From Melastoma dodecandrum (lineage: Eukaryota > Streptophyta > Magnoliopsida > Myrtales > Melastomataceae), in NCBI GenBank assembly GCA_029817715.1, contig JARUPY010000534.1:3784501-3848500 (forward strand): a stretch of DNA of 64,000 nucleotides, in the 5' to 3' direction. The notes under the pieces are model-generated. The model was not told the DNA's origin, made no database searches, and worked only from the letters and a program-made list of their open reading frames with translations. This document shows, piece by piece, positions 39,663-52,458 of this stretch. Each line of letters starts with the position of its first letter. The stretch's first letter is position 1. The translations under genes and the position numbers were made by a program.

Positions 39663-42535
39663 TGTACGCGCGTCTTCCGGCCTAGCACGCGCGCTGCGGT
39701 TCGAATGACCTGAGGATCCGGGCCCGCTTCCCAAGGCCCAACCAGTCGACGTCACGACTCGAGCGTCGGATGCTGTGAAAGGGAGTTGGGTGATCTCTCT
39801 CTGGGTTCCTAACTGGGCCTGCTCGGGCCCTCGCCGACCGTCTCTGTTTTCCTAAGAGGCGGCGGACGAACGACGGAGTATGATCCGAAGAAGGAACTTT
39901 CGGGAGAAATCGGGAGCGACTCGGGTCATTCGTTCCTCATCCAAAAATGACTCCATAAAAAAGAGGTTGTTGTTGTTTAACCTAGGTAAACTATACGGAG
40001 TCGCCACCGACTTTATTTATAAAAAAAAATATGTTTTAAGTCGGAAAAAAAAACAGTGGTTCGATGATCCTTGATTACTGACTCTTACATTTAGACATGT
40101 GAAAAGGTGGCGTTTGCTTCAAAGAATTTGTTTCTGTTTAACGGGCGTTGTACCCGATCGGGCTTTTTTGGGCCCGAACTCATGTTTATTTGTTTTACAA
40201 ACAACATGAGATGATAAACCTATGGGCCTAAGGCATGCGGACAGCCACAAACAATTATTGAGATCAAAGGGAGCGGGGAAGGGTGGTGATCGTGGGCCTA
40301 TGCACTTGGGCCCACGACCCGTTACATGTGGAAATAAAAAAAATATCGGGAGGCCCGCACCTCTCCCATGTACCTTTATGACCGCGGTTTTTTACACGCG
40401 CGAAGAAATCCACGCGGTTTGATGCACGCGCCTTCAGTCTTGTGCTCCGCCTTCGAGATTCATCTTGTCGAATCCACAAAATAATGTTCGAATATTCATG
40501 TCATGAAAACCAAGAAAAGAGAAATTAGAAAGTTCTAATTTTAAGACATGTCAAAGAATTAAATATTCCCTTAAAATATTGAGTAGAACTTTAGTTTATC
40601 AGATAAATAAGGACGTCTCACAAAGTTAATTCTTGTAAAGTATTTGGTAAATAAGAGTACATAAATTTCTAAAGTTTTGAAATTTCAAAAAAGGACAAAA
40701 GTTTTACAAGACATTTGGAAATACACTTACCGATTATATTAAAATTCAACGATAAAAAACAATAAGTGAATAAGTCAAACAAAAAAGTTTATTTAAAATC
40801 ATAAATAAATTACTAATTGAAATTCAACACTCAGATAAAAATTAAAATCTAGAAAAAGGGTGATGTAATTTTTAGATTGATAAAAATTTAAAATCAATTA
40901 TAAGCTCGAATTGAATAAACGCTTCAATCATTGATTGCAAAGATTTAATTTTACCAAAACATTGTAATCGGCAAATGTAAAATAGATGAACTTAAAAAAA
41001 ACGTGTTGAATAGAGAATAGAATAATCAATAAAATCCAAGATAAATCGTTATGGGAAGCATATTCACAAAAGCCAAAAAAAATATGAAAAGCGAGACGTA
41101 AAAAAAAAAAAAAGAATTGCTTACCCATGATGAGAATGAGAACCCACTGATATTGGACGATGAAGATGAGGTTGCATCCTTGGTGCCAGGGCTCGGGCGG
41201 AACGTGGTGTTGAGGAAAGGATCATCCAAGACCTGTGGTGTTGTCGCTAAGGACGGATGTTGATGGGTTTGCTTCTGGAGTGGTTGTCGGAGAGGGCTCT
41301 GGTTCGCCATTGGTTTGGAGTTGAGGTCGAGAGACGTCAGGAGGGATGGAGGTTCACCAACGCTAGGTGCTCGCCACCGCTGGTTCCCAAGGACATCGGG
41401 AGGATGTGGGCTCGCTGCTGCCGGTCTGGGGATGCCCGAGGAAGACGAGTTCACCGTTGCTGGATCTGGTGGCGCCGGGAAGACAAGGGTGTACTGCCAC
41501 CGGATCTGGAGATGTCAAGAGGATGGGGGCTCTGTCATTGTGATGCGGTGCTTGATTCTGACGCTGCTTTGGGTGTGGGACGGTGACAGCAGGAGGCTGG
41601 TCGAGGGTGGTGGCAACGACAATGGACGATGAAGTCGAGGCGCCTGGGATCATGCTGGAGTATGAGATTTTGCCCACATGGGTTGAGAATCAGATTGTTC
41701 TGGGAGAGGACGCTGGAAGTCGTTGTCGGAAGGACATATCGCAGTTTGGGGACGACTGAATCTATGGTCGCTGGGGTCGAGGTGTCGATCGAGACGTCGG
41801 CTAGCAGTGGGTGATATGGCATTCAAAACTTCTGTCGATTAGGGAGCCAAGAGAAGCCATAGTCGCTGATGATGACCGTTTGTACTGATGGAGGTTAGGA
41901 GACGTCGATTTCTTCCCTCACTGTTCTTCCTGCACAGGTAAGTAACTCATCAAAATATAAGGCGACTTCTCACGTTGCTGATGTGCAGCCACGAGAAGTT
42001 TAGGACACCCATCCTCATTGAAAACACTTAAGCTCGGAGGAATTTGCTGCTTTTGCCAAGGAGATCGTCATGGTTGTCGGGGTGGATTTATTCCTCGTTG
42101 ATGGTGTTGCTCGTTGATGTTGAACAGAACTTGATGGTGTTTGAGGTCGCCGGCAGCTTTGGTGGAAGCTTGGGTTGATGACGGAGGATTTCCACATTAC
42201 TACCATTGAACCTACCGTGGGGTTGCTAGGCTGTGGGATGAAGAAAAATCTCTCTGTATGTCGTGTGTGTCTGTCTCGTCTGTGTGTGTTGGGAGCGTCC
42301 CCTGATGTCCCTATATAATTGATTTTTTTTTGGGTGAGGGACAGAAGATAACGATTCCCCAATTCATCCCAAAAATCTGCGGTTACCTTACTTGGCTGAA
42401 TGAATATTTGATTAGGGAATTCAGAGGATGTGATTGATTTTTTCCTAATTGTTGGGTTGTCTAACAATCAAATCGAAATCTTATCTAATCTAAAAATATC
42501 ATTATTATTATTTTGACCAAATTTGAGGGATTATA
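39663..42535 (-). mobile_element. Solo LTR 1, Ogre/Tat-like family
   Basis: 2873 bp, starting TGTACGCGCGTC and ending GGGATTATA on the + strand (TATAATCCCTCAAAT as the LTR start on the minus strand). It is flanked by TTAGA duplications. The terminal dinucleotide is TA where CA is expected. It carries the family motif CGGAGTCGCCACCGACTTT (39996-40014) and a minus-strand TATATAG near 42310 that could be the promoter. No coding domains were seen; open frames near 41250-41820 are not recognised. Confidence 0.85.
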
Positions 42536-42903
42536 TTAGAATATGACCTGATGTTATATTCTATTGAAGATATTACCCGCAGATTATCTGCAATATATGA
42601 GAATATAATTAGATATTTTTGTTATATTCTATATATTGTAGCTGTAATAATATTAATTAATATTTAGGCAAATCTTAACCATATTATTTGGTGACTTGAT
42701 GGACATACCAGATTAAAAGTTCAGATATATAAATTGGTCCTCCCTCTACCATACCAATTAGGGTTACAATAGCTTCTACAGTAAGACATTTTATCTGTAA
42801 ATCAAGAAAAGGGAGAAATCAATTTATAGACGTTTTCTCTAGATCAAGATGTCTTCCGCATTAGGTATAAACAACTTAGGTATACGTAGAAAGTTATTTT
42901 GTC

Positions 42904-42908
42904 TTGAT
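42904..42908. repeat. Target-site duplication TTGAT (left)
   Basis: Repeated at 47361-47365, flanking solo LTR 2. Confidence 0.88.
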
Positions 42909-45900
42909 TGTACGCGCGCCGCTAGGCCGGAAGGGCGATGACAGTTCCGGCAAGTCCGAGGATCCGGGCACGCTCCCCCCGAGGCCCAGTCCGGTCGGGG
43001 TTACGGCTCGAACGCCGGATACTACGGAAAGGGGCCCCAGGGTTGGGCCTTCTCTTGATTCGCGAACGGGTCTGCGGGGCGTTTCGCCAACCACCCGAAG
43101 GTGGCGAGCGAAAGGCTGCGTCAAGGCCTCGCTCACGAATTTTAGGGAGGGCCCAAGGAGCTGCTCGAGTAGCCGTCACCTCACCCCAAATGGCTCCGAA
43201 AAAAGGGTAGTGGGGTTTAGTTTAGCTTTGGAAAAACTTTTTGTTCGGAGTCGCCACCGACTTAAAAATGTGACTTTAAGTCGGAAAAATCAGAGTCTGG
43301 GTTCGGGGATTCCTATTTACTAACCTTAATATTCTACCATATGCGAAAAGGGTTGCGATTTGTCCAAAAAGTTTAATTTTGATTGACGGGCGTTGGGCTC
43401 GATCCGGGAGTGGGCCGGACTCTTATCGACGTTTTAACGGGCGTTGGACCCGAATTTAGGTTTGTTTGATTAAAACCAGACATGCGACGTATAAACCTAA
43501 AGCCTAAGACACGCACGCAACCACAGACAATAATTTAGATCAAAAGGGTGGGAAAGGGGTGATTGCGGGCCTATGCACTTAGGCCCGCAATCCGTTACAA
43601 ATGGGCTTTTAAAATGAAATTCAGGGAGGCCCGCACCTCCCCTTTGTATCTTAGATTGAAGGTTGGGGCCGCTTTGTCTTCGAGCCCGTGGTTTTTAGGC
43701 CGGGGTGGATCCGCGCGGTTTGATACACGCGCCTTCGAGTTAATCTTCATCTTCAAGATTATCGAAATTTCAAGGGAGTTCTCGTCGTCACATGTGTGAT
43801 GTACATGCAAAGAAAACATAAATATGATTAGTTGACTTTCATTTTCAAAGTCAAAATGACAATTCGAAATCAAAGAAACAAGCATAAGTCTCTACTAAAT
43901 CAAGATAATTAAAATCCAACCGCACATTAAGTAAACAGGTTAATGAAAAGCATGTTTGTCAAATATCAGCAAAATCTAACGGTGGAATTAAAAATTATAC
44001 ACACACAAAGTCGGCTGTAATGTGCAGACGAGAATGCAGCACACGCAGGTCCAGAAATAAGAGCACAACTTCACTCAGGATTGTCCGATCTAAATAAAAT
44101 CAAAGTCTATAGATCCGTATTTAATGAGGAATCAGCTTGTAAAATTTCAAATGAATCCAACGGTGGGATCTCATTCTACAAGCCAAAGAAAATGATTTGG
44201 TCTCTTGCATAAACAATCCTTGACCAGCAGACTGATGGGAAGAGAAAATTTCATAACTCTTCATTCGTTCATCAAAAAATCATGAAATTTTCTCATATGC
44301 TAGATAACTCACTCATGATATAGCATGCTAAATTTTAGGAAAGATGGATGTGTTGTCTATTGCCAGGAAAAACAAAGAATCTAGACATTTGAACAGAATG
44401 TGTTTCAATTAAATGGTATGACAAGCCAAGATTGACCGCAGTTGACCATGGAATAAAATTGCTCAAATTAACAAATAAAAAAAATATAAAAGTTGTAGCA
44501 GGTTAAGAAATCTAGCTTTGGGTTTTAATTTCAGTCCATTCGGAGCTCAAATGGGTAAATTATGTCATCTGGTGTACAAGGCACTCCAGCTGCCGCAACA
44601 GAACATAAGACAATAGAGCTCTTTGGCTTTCTCAAACTTTTGGACAGACCAGATGATCCCGAAAACAAAACTCAAAGAATAAGATTTGTAAAGGGGTCAA
44701 ATATGGTTTCAAAGGCACTAATTTTGTAAAATTTGGGCATGTGATGAAAGAAATATGAATTTCTTCGTATAACAGTATGAATCTGCCCTGAAATGCTGTA
44801 GCGCATCCGTTCTATCTGCACTCCAACAGCGATTTGACCATGATGTGTAGGTCAAATGGAAAAGTGTATACACAAAAGTTTTAGAAAACTTAAATAGGGA
44901 TCCATTCCAGCCAATTTTAAGTTGAACGGAGCTCGGATGTTTGAGTTGTGTCCGAAAAAACAGAACAGCTATCCCGTTCGTGCACAGAATCAAGCCGTTT
45001 CTTTCGAACAAATAAAACTCGACCAACACTGTCTTAAATGAGAAAGCGTAAAACATGAAAGTTATAGAATGTCCAAAAAGGGAACGAATCCAAGTCGTTT
45101 CAAGCAAATCCGAGTTGTACAGACGAAGATAAATCTGATGGAGTGCAGCTGCACGCTCCGCGGATGCACAGAACAGGGCAGCTACATTATCCGGCATTCA
45201 AGGAGGGAAAACAATAGCAAGATGCGTCTATTTGGAAAATATTTCAACAGAGAAGTTATTCTCCGTCAAGAAAGGAAGCCAAAGAGTAAAAAAAAAACAC
45301 ATCAATCCATGCTCTGAGCAAAAAATTTATGTTGGAAAACGTCAAGAACATGCGACAGCAAACAACATTTTCATTTCAGCATGCGTATATCCCAACAATC
45401 GAAGATAGTTCGAACGATGTACAACACAAACAAGTTCCAGAAGAAATTGATGAAATCACAGAGGAAATAGGAAGAGGGTGGACTTGATTTGCGTGATTTT
45501 GAGCTCTCTAACTCCGGTTATGACGTCCCAAAGATGCTGCGACGTGCGTTCATGTAAACAAGAGCAACAAACAAGGTTAGATTTGTCTAAGGAGCTGTAA
45601 AACACAGAGAAAATAGATGGTGAAGGAGACTCACCGAGAATGCAGCTTTCTTAACATGGATTTCGGAGATGTTCATGGGGGAAAGGCGCTCGCGATGGGA
45701 AACAGCCCACCCCCACACCTCCCGAGCACGCGCGCTCGCAATGGGAGACTCGTGTGCGTGTCGGGAGGACTTCTCCGCTGGATATTTGCGAGGGAAATGC
45801 CAAAGTCGAGGCTGATCAGCTTCAAACTCCTCGAAACCTCTTTGCCTTGTTGATGTTGTTGTCTCGCAGGAAAGAAGGGAGGAGAAGGAGGGTCAAATAT

Positions 45901-47360
45901 TGTCGCATAAAGACATATATGTGAGAATAAGAGTGAGGTTGCTCACCGTCCGACCATCTTGCTTCTCGGAGCTGTTGTTCGCCGAGTGCTAGAGTTGATG
46001 TCGCTGCGTCTAGAGAAGCAGGAGTTCACTGCAGCTGGAGCTCCGGTGTGCTCCTGCTGAGGTATCCAGCAAAATCGAAGCTGTCTGCAGCTCGAAGTAT
46101 GACCTCCTCCGCGCTGTTGTCATGGTACGCTCCACTTGGGTTGGTCATCGAGGGGGTTCCGTCGCATTGAACGTTTGCTTACCTTGGTTACAGATGAAGG
46201 ATTGTTGTCGTGATCAAGATAGCCAAAGAAAGAAGAGTTGGGAGAAGGAAGGGAATTCAAGGAGATTGGCTCTGTTCCAGAAGAAAAGACCGAAGAAAGA
46301 TGGCTTTCTTTCGAATGATAATCCCCCCCTTCTCTATTCTGCTTCTTCTCCTTTTATCCTCCCCACTTCTGGTTTCTTTTCTCGTCTCCCTCGTCCGGTT
46401 CCTTCTCATCTGGTTTCTTCTCCGTCTCTTCTTTCTTCCCAATTTCGTCAAACCTCTCTCATTTAGTTGGGATCAGGTTTGGTTGTGGTTAGGGAAGTTG
46501 AAACCGTTAGGGGACAAATCTCTTTGGGACATCGGCCAGGTGATTCTCCGTAATGCAGGTGGTGTGATTGTCAGAGAGGAGGGGATGAAGACATTGCAGT
46601 AAGATTCTGTCGGGAGCAAAAGGTAAGTTTGTTTTGGCTGTCATTTTGCTCTGGGCTTGGGTGTACTGTGGGCTGGTCTTGTGGGTTTAGTCCAGCCTCT
46701 TTGGCTTGGATTTCTGCTAGGCTTGGCCTTGTGTTATGGGGCTGAGCTACCTTGGGCTCTTTGGGGAAATGTGGGTTTGCTTAAGCCTTTCCTTTTTGTT
46801 TTCTTGATTTGGGTTTGAATTTGGGCTGTTTAGCTGAAACTGGAGGGGACCGTGGCTGGTGCTGAGGATGGGCAGCTTGGTTGGCGCCGGAACTTGCTGC
46901 TGAAGTTGCTGTTTCGATAAACTCTTCGGCAAAGCTGGCGGGACTTGAGGCTGCCGTTGTGGCTGTGGCAGTGCCGTCTGCTGCCTCTTTGCGGAGCTTG
47001 CAGTTTGCTGGAAGCTGGGATGCCTGCCGATGGTGAACAGCCTGTGACTTTTGCTGCTGAACAGGGGTCCGCTGATTTTGTTGAGGACCGGAGATGGCCG
47101 TTGACTGGACTGCGGCTGGCTGAATGACAGAAGGCATCAGGAGAGTGGTTTGCTGAGTAGATCGCAGCCGCGTTGATTGTACAATACTCTGTTGAGATTG
47201 ATGCGAGTGTGGAGTGTTTCTTCGTTGCTGATATTTCTGCATAATTAGCCCTTTTTGAAGCTGCTGTCGATAAACACACTATTGGCTATTTGTTGAATAT
47301 TAGGTGTGTTATGGGCTAAGATGATTGTTCGCGGCCCACATATTGATTTGAGGTATTACA
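42909..47360 (-). mobile_element. Solo LTR 2, Ogre/Tat-like family (4.45 kb)
   Basis: 4452 bp with TG...CA ends (TGTACGCGCGCC ... GGTATTACA on the + strand), flanked by TTGAT at 42904-42908 and 47361-47365. It shares the CGGAGTCGCCACCGACTT block (43246-43263) and long similarity to solo LTR 1. The length is in the range known for Ogre-type LTRs. A 153-codon Gln/Ser-rich open frame on the sense strand lies in U3 (47242-46781). No primer site, polypurine tract or pol domain is present, so it is a recombined solo LTR. Confidence 0.87.
46781..47242 (-). other. Gln-rich open frame inside solo LTR 2 (153 codons)
   Basis: Starts at ATG 47242 in the LTR sense orientation. It encodes a Gln/Ser/Ala-rich, low-complexity product ending in a Lys-rich tail (KPKSRKQKGKA). 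No domain is recognised. A second frame on the same strand covers much of the same DNA (47279-46830), which weakens the case for a real gene. Confidence 0.25.
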
Positions 47361-47365
47361 TTGAT
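47361..47365. repeat. Target-site duplication TTGAT (right)
   Basis: Matches 42904-42908. The copia LTR sequence continues directly after it. Confidence 0.88.
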
Positions 47366-47480
47366 TAATAAGCCTATATTATTTTATTAATCGTTGATAG
47401 AGTATGGATGAATTGTTTGTTCAAGATCAAAACAGAAGGAATCTTTTTTTTATGAATCTAGTGATAAGAAATCTTACATG

Positions 47481-47492
47481 TGGTATCAGAGC
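47481..47492 (+). other. Primer-binding site of second copia element
   Basis: TGGTATCAGAGC lies two bases after the 5' LTR end and matches initiator methionine tRNA. Confidence 0.85.
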
Positions 47493-47728
47493 AGGGTTTG
47501 AATAAATAATTTATCCCTTACATGATTTTTGACTAATTTTGATTTTGCCCAAACGTAAATCAATATGAGAAATTTATCGAAAGAAATTAATTTGTTTACT
47601 GCTTGCTTGTGTATCCAAGGGTATTCGTATGTTTTTTAAATATTGTTTTCTATTAAATATTTTTGGCATTGAATGTAATATATTGTCATCTTACCCGAAG
47701 GTAAGTGCAATATATTAAAAATGATTGA

Positions 47729-50700
47729 TTGACTGAGTTCAATTTATTAAATTGTTTTGCAGTTGTTTCCCTTCATTCGCAAGCATCCTCTGTTATCATG
47801 TTTAATGGATTGAATTTCTCAGAATGGAGTGAGCAAGTCTATTTCCATTTAGGTGTCTTGGATCTTGACTTGGCACTCATGAAAGAAAAACCCACTGAGA
47901 TTATGGATTCGAGCAGTGAACTTGAGAAATCAATCTATGAAGCATGGAAAAGATCTAACAGATTGTGCCTTAATTTTATGCGAATGATTATTGCGAACAA
48001 CATAAAGACCAGTACTCCACATTATGAAAGTGCGAGAGAATACCTCGAGTTCGTGGAAGAAAGATTTCGTTCCGCCGACAAGTCTCTCGCTGGCACACCA
48101 ATGGCTGAACTCACGACCATGAAATATGATGGGTCACGAAGCATGCAACAGCATGTCATCGAGATGACAAATATTGCAGCAAAGTTAAAGACCTTGGGTA
48201 TGACAGTTGATGATTCCTTCTTGGTGCAGTTCATCATGAACTCGCTTCCTCCTAAATATGGACCATTCCAAATCAACTACAACACAATAAAAGATAAGTG
48301 GAATGTGAATGAATTGTCCAGTATGCTTATTTAGGAGGAAACTAGATTAAAAAGTCAAGGAATTCATTCTGTCAACCTCGTGGGTAAATGAACAAGTAAG
48401 ATATTCAAACCAATTTGATAAGTGTCACTTTTGTAAGAAGGAGGGACATTATCAGAAACATTGTCTGAAACAAAAGGCTTGGTTCGAAAAGAAAGGTACT
48501 TCTGATTTTTTTGTTTGTTCCGAACTAAGCTTAATTCTTATTCTTGGTGGCTTGATTCTGGTGCTACTGCTCATGTCTCAAACTTTATGCAGGGATTCCT
48601 TACAATCCAAATCATAAACCCAACTGAGAACTTTCTCTTCGTGGGAAACCGTGAGAAGGTCCCAATTGAAGGCATAGGGACTTATCGTATTGTATTAGAT
48701 ATGGGCTATCACCTGGATTTAATGCAAACTCTCTATGTATCCAAGATATCTAGAAATTTGATATCAGTTTCAAAACTTGATCACGATGGGTTTATATTTG
48801 AGTTTGGACAAGGATGTTTCAATTTATTTAGGAAAAATTCCTTTATTGGTTTTAGAATTCTTATTGATGGTTTATATAAATTGAGACTTGATGTTAAATT
48901 TTCTAAATCCCTAATTTTAGTTTATCATATTTCTGAAAATACAAGTAGCAATATAAATAAAAATTCCGCTTACTTGTGGCATAAGCGTTTGGGTCACGTA
49001 TCTAGAGAACGATTGGAAAGATTGGTAAAGAATGAAATTCTTTCGAATTTGAATTTCACCAATCTTGGCCTGTGTGTGGATTGCATTAAGGGAAACCAAA
49101 CTAAACATAGCAAGAAAGGAGCCACGAGAAGCAATCAGCTCCTTGAAATTATACAACCGATATATGTGGACCTTTTGATTCTCTATCAATTGGTGGAGAA
49201 AAATATTTTATCACCTTTATTAATGAGTTTTCACGTTATGGGTATATCTATTTGCTGAATGAAAAATCTCAAGCTGTGAATGCCTCGAGGTATTCGTTAA
49301 AGAGGTTTAAAGGCAATTAGATAGAAAACTGAAAATCGTAAAGTCTGATCGAGGTGGCGAATATTATGGAAAATATGATGAATCAGGACAACGTCCAAGT
49401 CTATTTGCAAGGTTTCTCCAGAACCACGACATTTGTGCACAGTACACAATGCCAGGCACACCTCAATAGAATGGTGTGGCAGAAAGGTGTAATAGAATAT
49501 TAATGAATATGGTGAGGAGTATGATGAGTAATTCTTCGTTACCCAAGTACTGTATATTTTTGAATAGGATTCCAAGTAAGTCAGTTCCGAAAACTCCTTT
49601 TGAGTTATGGACTAAAAGGAAACCTAGTTTGAGGCACCTACATGTTTGGGGTTGCCCAGCTGAAGCACGCGTTTATAATTCACATGAAAAGAAATTAGAT
49701 TCTCGAACATTAAGTGGCTATTTTATTAGCTACCCAGAGAAGTCTAAGGGGTACAGGTTTTACTGTCCTAACCACAGTTCAAGAATTGTAGAAACGGGTA
49801 ATGCCAAGTTTATTGAGAATGGAGAAGTTAGTGGGAGTGCTAAAGCGTGTGACATGAATATTAAGGAGGTAAGCGTTGATGTAACCTTGCCTATAAATAC
49901 TCCAATACCCACGCACACATCAAGTGTTATCCTAGTATTGGAAAGACAAAATGATCCTGGGGAACAATTGCATGAATCGGCAACCCATCAAGAAACTAAT
50001 TCACATTTGAATGAAATAAATGAGCCACGTGGGATTGCTTTAAATAAACCTGTAAGGGCAAGAAGGTCGGCTATCCCAGATGATTACGTGGATTATTTGC
50101 AAGAATCGGAATTTGATATTGGCATCTCTGAATATCCTTTTTCGTTTTCACAAGCAATGGCAAGTGATAAGTCTGATCAATGGATTGAAGCCATGAAAGA
50201 CGAGTTAAACTCAATGGCCCAAAATAATGTTCGGGAACTCGTTGATTTGCCAGTACGTTCTAAACGAGTTGGATGTAAATGGGTTTTTAAGACCAAATGT
50301 GACTCTAATGGCAAGATTGAATAAAATAAAGCCAGACTTATAGCCAAGGGATATACACAAAAGGATGATATCGATTATAAAGATACTTTCTCACCCGTCT
50401 CAAAGAAAGATTCCTTGAGAATAATCATGGCACTTGTAGCTCAGTTTGATTAAGAGCTACATCAAATGGATGTGAAAGTAACCTTTCTAAATGGAGATCT
50501 TGAGGAAGAAGTCTACATGGACCAACCGGAAGGTTTTTCCATAAAAGGACATGAAGATAAGGTGTGTAGGCTTAAGAAATCGATATACAGACTAAAACAA
50601 GCTTTCCGTCAGTGGTACATTAAGTTTAATGATATCATAACATCTTTCGGTTTTCAAGAAAACACCGCTGATCGATGTATTTACCTTAAGCTCAGTGCGA

Positions 50701-51710
50701 GCAAGTTTATTTATTTTTTTTTGGTTCTGTATGTTGATGATATTTTGCTTGCTACTAATGATTTGGGCATATTATATGAGCTAAAGATTTTCTCTCTAAG
50801 AATTTTGAGATGAAAGATATGGGAGAGGCATCCTATGTGACTGGAATTTCAATATTCCGAAATAGAACACAAGAATTGGTTGGATTGTCTCAGAAAGATT
50901 ATATTAAAAGAATTCTTGAGGATTTAATATGAACAAATATTCAGGAGGTATTGTTCCAATTCAAAAAGGGGACAAATTTTTCTTATGTAATGTCTAAAAA
51001 ATGATTTGGAACGTAAAGAAATGTAATCTATTCCATATGTTTCTGTTGTTGGCAGTTTAATGTATTTGCAAATATGCACTCGACCCGACATCAGTTTTGT
51101 GGTTGGCATGTTGGGGAGATACCAAAGTAATCCTGGTATTGAACATTGGAAAGCCGCAAAGAAAGTCTTGAGATATCTTCAAGGAACAAAGGATTATATG
51201 CCCATGTATAAGAGATCCGATCCTTTAGAGGTGATTGAGTATTCGGATTCGGATTTCACAGGATGCATTGACACCAGAAAATCGACGTTTAGCTACTTGT
51301 TTTTACTTGCCGAAGGAGCAATATCATGGAGTAGTGCCAAACAGTCTGTGATTGTTGCATCTACTATGGAAGCAGAATTTGTAGCTTGCTTTGAGGATAC
51401 AATTCAAGCTTTATGGCTGCGAAACGTTATTTCGGGGCTTAGGGTTGTCGACGCCATGACTAAGCCGCTGAAGATTTATTGTGATAATTCCACAGCGGTT
51501 TTCTTCTCCAAGAATGATAGATACTCGAAAGGTGCTAAACATATGGAGTTGAAATTTTTTGCCGTAAATAATGAAGTTCAGAAACAAAGAGTGTGTATTG
51601 AATATGTTACAACGGATCTCATGATTGCAAATCCTTTAACAAAAGGTTTGCAACCTAAGACATTTAGGGAACATGTTCATAAAATGGGTCTTGGTTGTAT
51701 TGATGTTTGA
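47729..51710 (+). pseudogene. Degenerate gag-pol of second Ty1/copia element
   Basis: Gag (47729-48334) begins the copia capsid pattern FNGLNFSEWSEQVYFHL. A CCHC knuckle CHFCKKEGHYQKHC is readable at about 48423-48465, but around in-frame stops. Protease (WWLDSGATAHVSN) and the integrase zinc region (LWHKRLGHVS ... CVDCIKGNQTKH) lie at 48515-49258. Integrase core remnants lie near 49320-49620. RT fragments (WVFKTKCDSNGKIE, YVDDILLATND) lie at 50200-50813, and RNase H (SDSDFTGCIDTRKSTF, KHMELKFFAV) at 51060-51710. Frames shift between sections and several stops occur, so the copy is dead. The copia lineage was not determined. Confidence 0.9.
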
Positions 51711-52035
51711 CTTTATGATGAACACTCTTTATGATGAACACTTTTAGAGCTCAAAGAAAGTATTCTGACATACTGGCATATTCTTGTTTATTATGATTTG
51801 ATATATTTATTGCTATTTGAACAAGAAATTTAGACCGTTATGATATTTATATATCAATTATGATACCGAATAAGATGTTGATGCAGTGGTATATAGAAGG
51901 GAATATGCGATGCTAAAGTGTATAACCGCCATAACCCACATTATGTAATTTATTTTGTTGAGGTAAGTTATGATGAAGATAAGATTTGTCTATGTGCACT
52001 TAAGGTTTATGTTATTAAATGATATTATTATCGGG

Positions 52036-52048
52036 CCAAGTGGGAGAA
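52036..52048 (+). other. Polypurine tract of second copia element
   Basis: CCAAGTGGGAGAA lies immediately before the 3' LTR start TGTTAGAATATG. Confidence 0.8.
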
Positions 52049-52458
52049 TGTTAGAATATGATATGATGTTATATTCTATTGAAGATATTACCCGTCGATT
52101 GTCTGCAATATAAGAATATAATTAGATATTTAATATTTGGGCAAATCTTAACTATATTATCTGGTAACTTGATGGACGTACCTGATTAAAGTACAGATAT
52201 ATAAATTGTCGACGTTTTCTCTGTAAATCAAGAAAAGGGCAAAGATGGATAAACCAATTTATAGACGTGTTCTCTCTAGATCAAGATGTCTTCCACATTA
52301 GGTATAAACAACTCAGGTATATGTAGAAAATTATTTTCTTTTGATTAATAAGTTTATATTATTTTATTAATTGTTGATAGAGCGTGGATGAATTATTTAT
52401 TAAAGATTAAAACAGAAAGAAAAATTTTTTTATGAATCTAGTGATAAGAAATCTTACA
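52049..52458 (+). repeat. 3' LTR of second copia element
   Basis: 410 bp, TGTTAGAA ... CTTACA. It matches the three pieces of the 5' LTR, which carry two extra segments (near 42610-42650 and 42739-42797). Confidence 0.9.

Larger units (their letters stand above)
39656..52458 (+). mobile_element. Second Ty1/copia retrotransposon with two solo LTRs nested in its 5' LTR
   Basis: The 5' LTR is in three pieces: 39656-39662 (TGTTAGA), 42541-42908 and 47366-47478. The 3' LTR is 52049-52458. A primer site TGGTATCAGAGC follows the 5' LTR at 47481, and the polypurine tract CCAAGTGGGAGAA precedes the 3' LTR. The pieces are separated by two insertions of another LTR family, each with a clean target duplication. 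Flanking bases GATGA (left) and GCAAA (right) do not match, so a target duplication for this element itself is not seen. Coding sequence is degenerate. Confidence 0.87.

Noticed and set aside
41257..41822. Several 60-140 codon frames inside solo LTR 1
   Set aside because: They overlap on both strands, lack domains and lie in LTR sequence that is degenerate between copies.
45617..46602. Open frames of 78-130 codons in solo LTR 2
   Set aside because: Low-complexity, overlapping frames in LTR sequence with no domain match.
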